Shown: one piece after another, positions 63,549-64,000 of the stretch | How the letters are laid out: each line of letters starts with the position of its first letter | How positions within the stretch are numbered: the first letter of the stretch is position 1 | Assembly (NCBI GenBank): GCA_002256005.1 | Contig: NKIQ01000006.1 | Coordinates: forward strand, 62,001 to 126,000 | DNA from: Alphaproteobacteria bacterium PA4 | Lineage (GTDB): Bacteria > Pseudomonadota > Alphaproteobacteria > Sphingomonadales > Sphingomonadaceae | Direction: 5' to 3' | DNA: 64,000 bases | Made by a program: the position numbers and the translations under genes | The notes under the pieces: generated by a model | The model's input: the letters and a program-made list of their open reading frames with translations, nothing else | Database searches by the model: none | What the model was told of the DNA's origin: nothing

Positions 63549-64000
63549 ATGAAGACGATGTTCAAGACGCCGGTGCTGGCGCTGGCCGCCGCCGCCGCAC
63601 TGGCCCTGTCGGCCTGTGCCACCGGCCCGGCGGTGACCAGCCGCGCCGATACCAGCGTCAATTTCGCCGGCTATCGCAGCTTTGCCTTTGCCGAGCCGCT
63701 GGGCACCGACCGCAACGGCTATCAGACGATGGTCTCGCAGGTGCTGAAGGCCAGCGCCCGGCGCGAGCTGGAAGCGCGCGGGCTGGTCTATGATGCCGCC
63801 GCACCGCAGCTGATTGTCAATTTCAACGCGGCGCTGGCCGACAAGCTGCGGGTGACGACGACCACGGCGCCGACCATGGCGATGGGCACCTATTATGGCC
63901 GCGGCTATTATGGCTATCGCGGCGGCATGTACACGGCCTGGCCGATGTATCAGGACCAGACCAACGTCACCCAGTACAAGGAAGGTACGCTCAACATCGA
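63549..64000 (+). CDS. DUF4136 lipoprotein, 3' end outside window
   Basis: A lipoprotein signal (LALAAAAALALSACA) with the lipobox LSAC just before the mature cysteine. The following TSRADTSVNFAGYRSFAFAEPLG, YQTMVSQVLKASARRELEARGL and QLIVNFNAAL match DUF4136. A glycine/tyrosine-rich loop (YYGRGYYGYRGG) follows. The reading frame is open at the window edge, so the gene is partial. It probably sits in the outer-membrane inner leaflet; function unknown. Confidence 0.9.
   Translation, partial: MKTMFKTPVLALAAAAALALSACATGPAVTSRADTSVNFAGYRSFAFAEPLGTDRNGYQTMVSQVLKASARRELEARGLVYDAAAPQLIVNFNAALADKLRVTTTTAPTMAMGTYYGRGYYGYRGGMYTAWPMYQDQTNVTQYKEGTLNI

Overview
The window is about 64 kb of GC-rich bacterial chromosome. 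Gene content suggests an alphaproteobacterium of the order Sphingomonadales: ClpS and HspQ, a Coq7-type ubiquinone hydroxylase, a phasin with thiolase and 3-hydroxybutyrate dehydrogenase, an Acg-type nitroreductase, and GGGGCC-rich palindromes between genes. This assignment is inferred from gene content; no 16S gene is present. Most genes are tightly packed, with many ATGA, GTGA or TGATG stop/start overlaps.

Layout. 0-5.5 kb: photolyase, amino-acid permease, pirin, a short-chain dehydrogenase, clpS and a phasin. 5.6-12.6 kb: a fused ATP-dependent 5-oxoprolinase/hydantoinase, a small exported protein, and a DUF969-DUF979-DUF2891 operon that may handle 5-oxoproline or a related compound. 12.6-22.7 kb: UPF0178 and FkbM genes, a tRNA-Ala(GGC), then an extracellular polysaccharide cluster with three glycosyltransferases, a WcaF-like acetyltransferase, two O-antigen polymerase/ligase-like membrane proteins, a Wzz-like protein and a degenerate GDP-mannose dehydratase homologue. 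22.7-24.7 kb: a thioesterase and guaA. 25.1-35.9 kb: a divergent aromatic meta-cleavage cluster around a TetR regulator, with two unrelated extradiol dioxygenases, semialdehyde dehydrogenase, isomerase/decarboxylase-like hydrolase, hydratase, aldolase, P450, flavin monooxygenase, DUF3237, thioesterase and SDR. 35.9-38.1 kb: tRNA-Ser(CGA), hspQ, coq7, dsbB and a VTT-domain protein.

38.2-43.7 kb: FecR-domain protein, TPR/outer-membrane protein, CHASE2 adenylate cyclase and a CpdA-like cAMP phosphodiesterase, which looks like a cAMP signalling module. 43.7-47.7 kb: dnaN, a histidine phosphatase, thiolase and bdhA. 47.7-48.8 kb: a 1.1-kb stretch without a convincing gene, holding a long inverted repeat and a hairpin-rich region that may be a structured RNA. 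48.8-55.2 kb: an M19 dipeptidase, then a strikingly AT-rich foreign gene (DUF4062 joined to a DeoR-sensor-like domain), two acyl-CoA dehydrogenases and a beta-helix protein.

55.3-59.1 kb: an accessory island beside tRNA-Leu(GAG), with three broken Rhs core fragments. Two carry different candidate toxin tips (JAB/MPN-like and GIY-YIG-like), each followed by a small AT-rich candidate immunity gene; there are also tandem 51-bp repeats. 59.1-64 kb: nitroreductase, sterol desaturase-type protein, a small membrane protein, a TIGR01244 phosphatase/sulfurtransferase, a POT-like transporter and a DUF4136 lipoprotein cut off by the window end.

The best leads for something undescribed are the AT-rich DUF4062/DeoR-sensor gene, the orphan Rhs toxin-immunity cassettes, and the hairpin-rich element at 47.9-48.6 kb.
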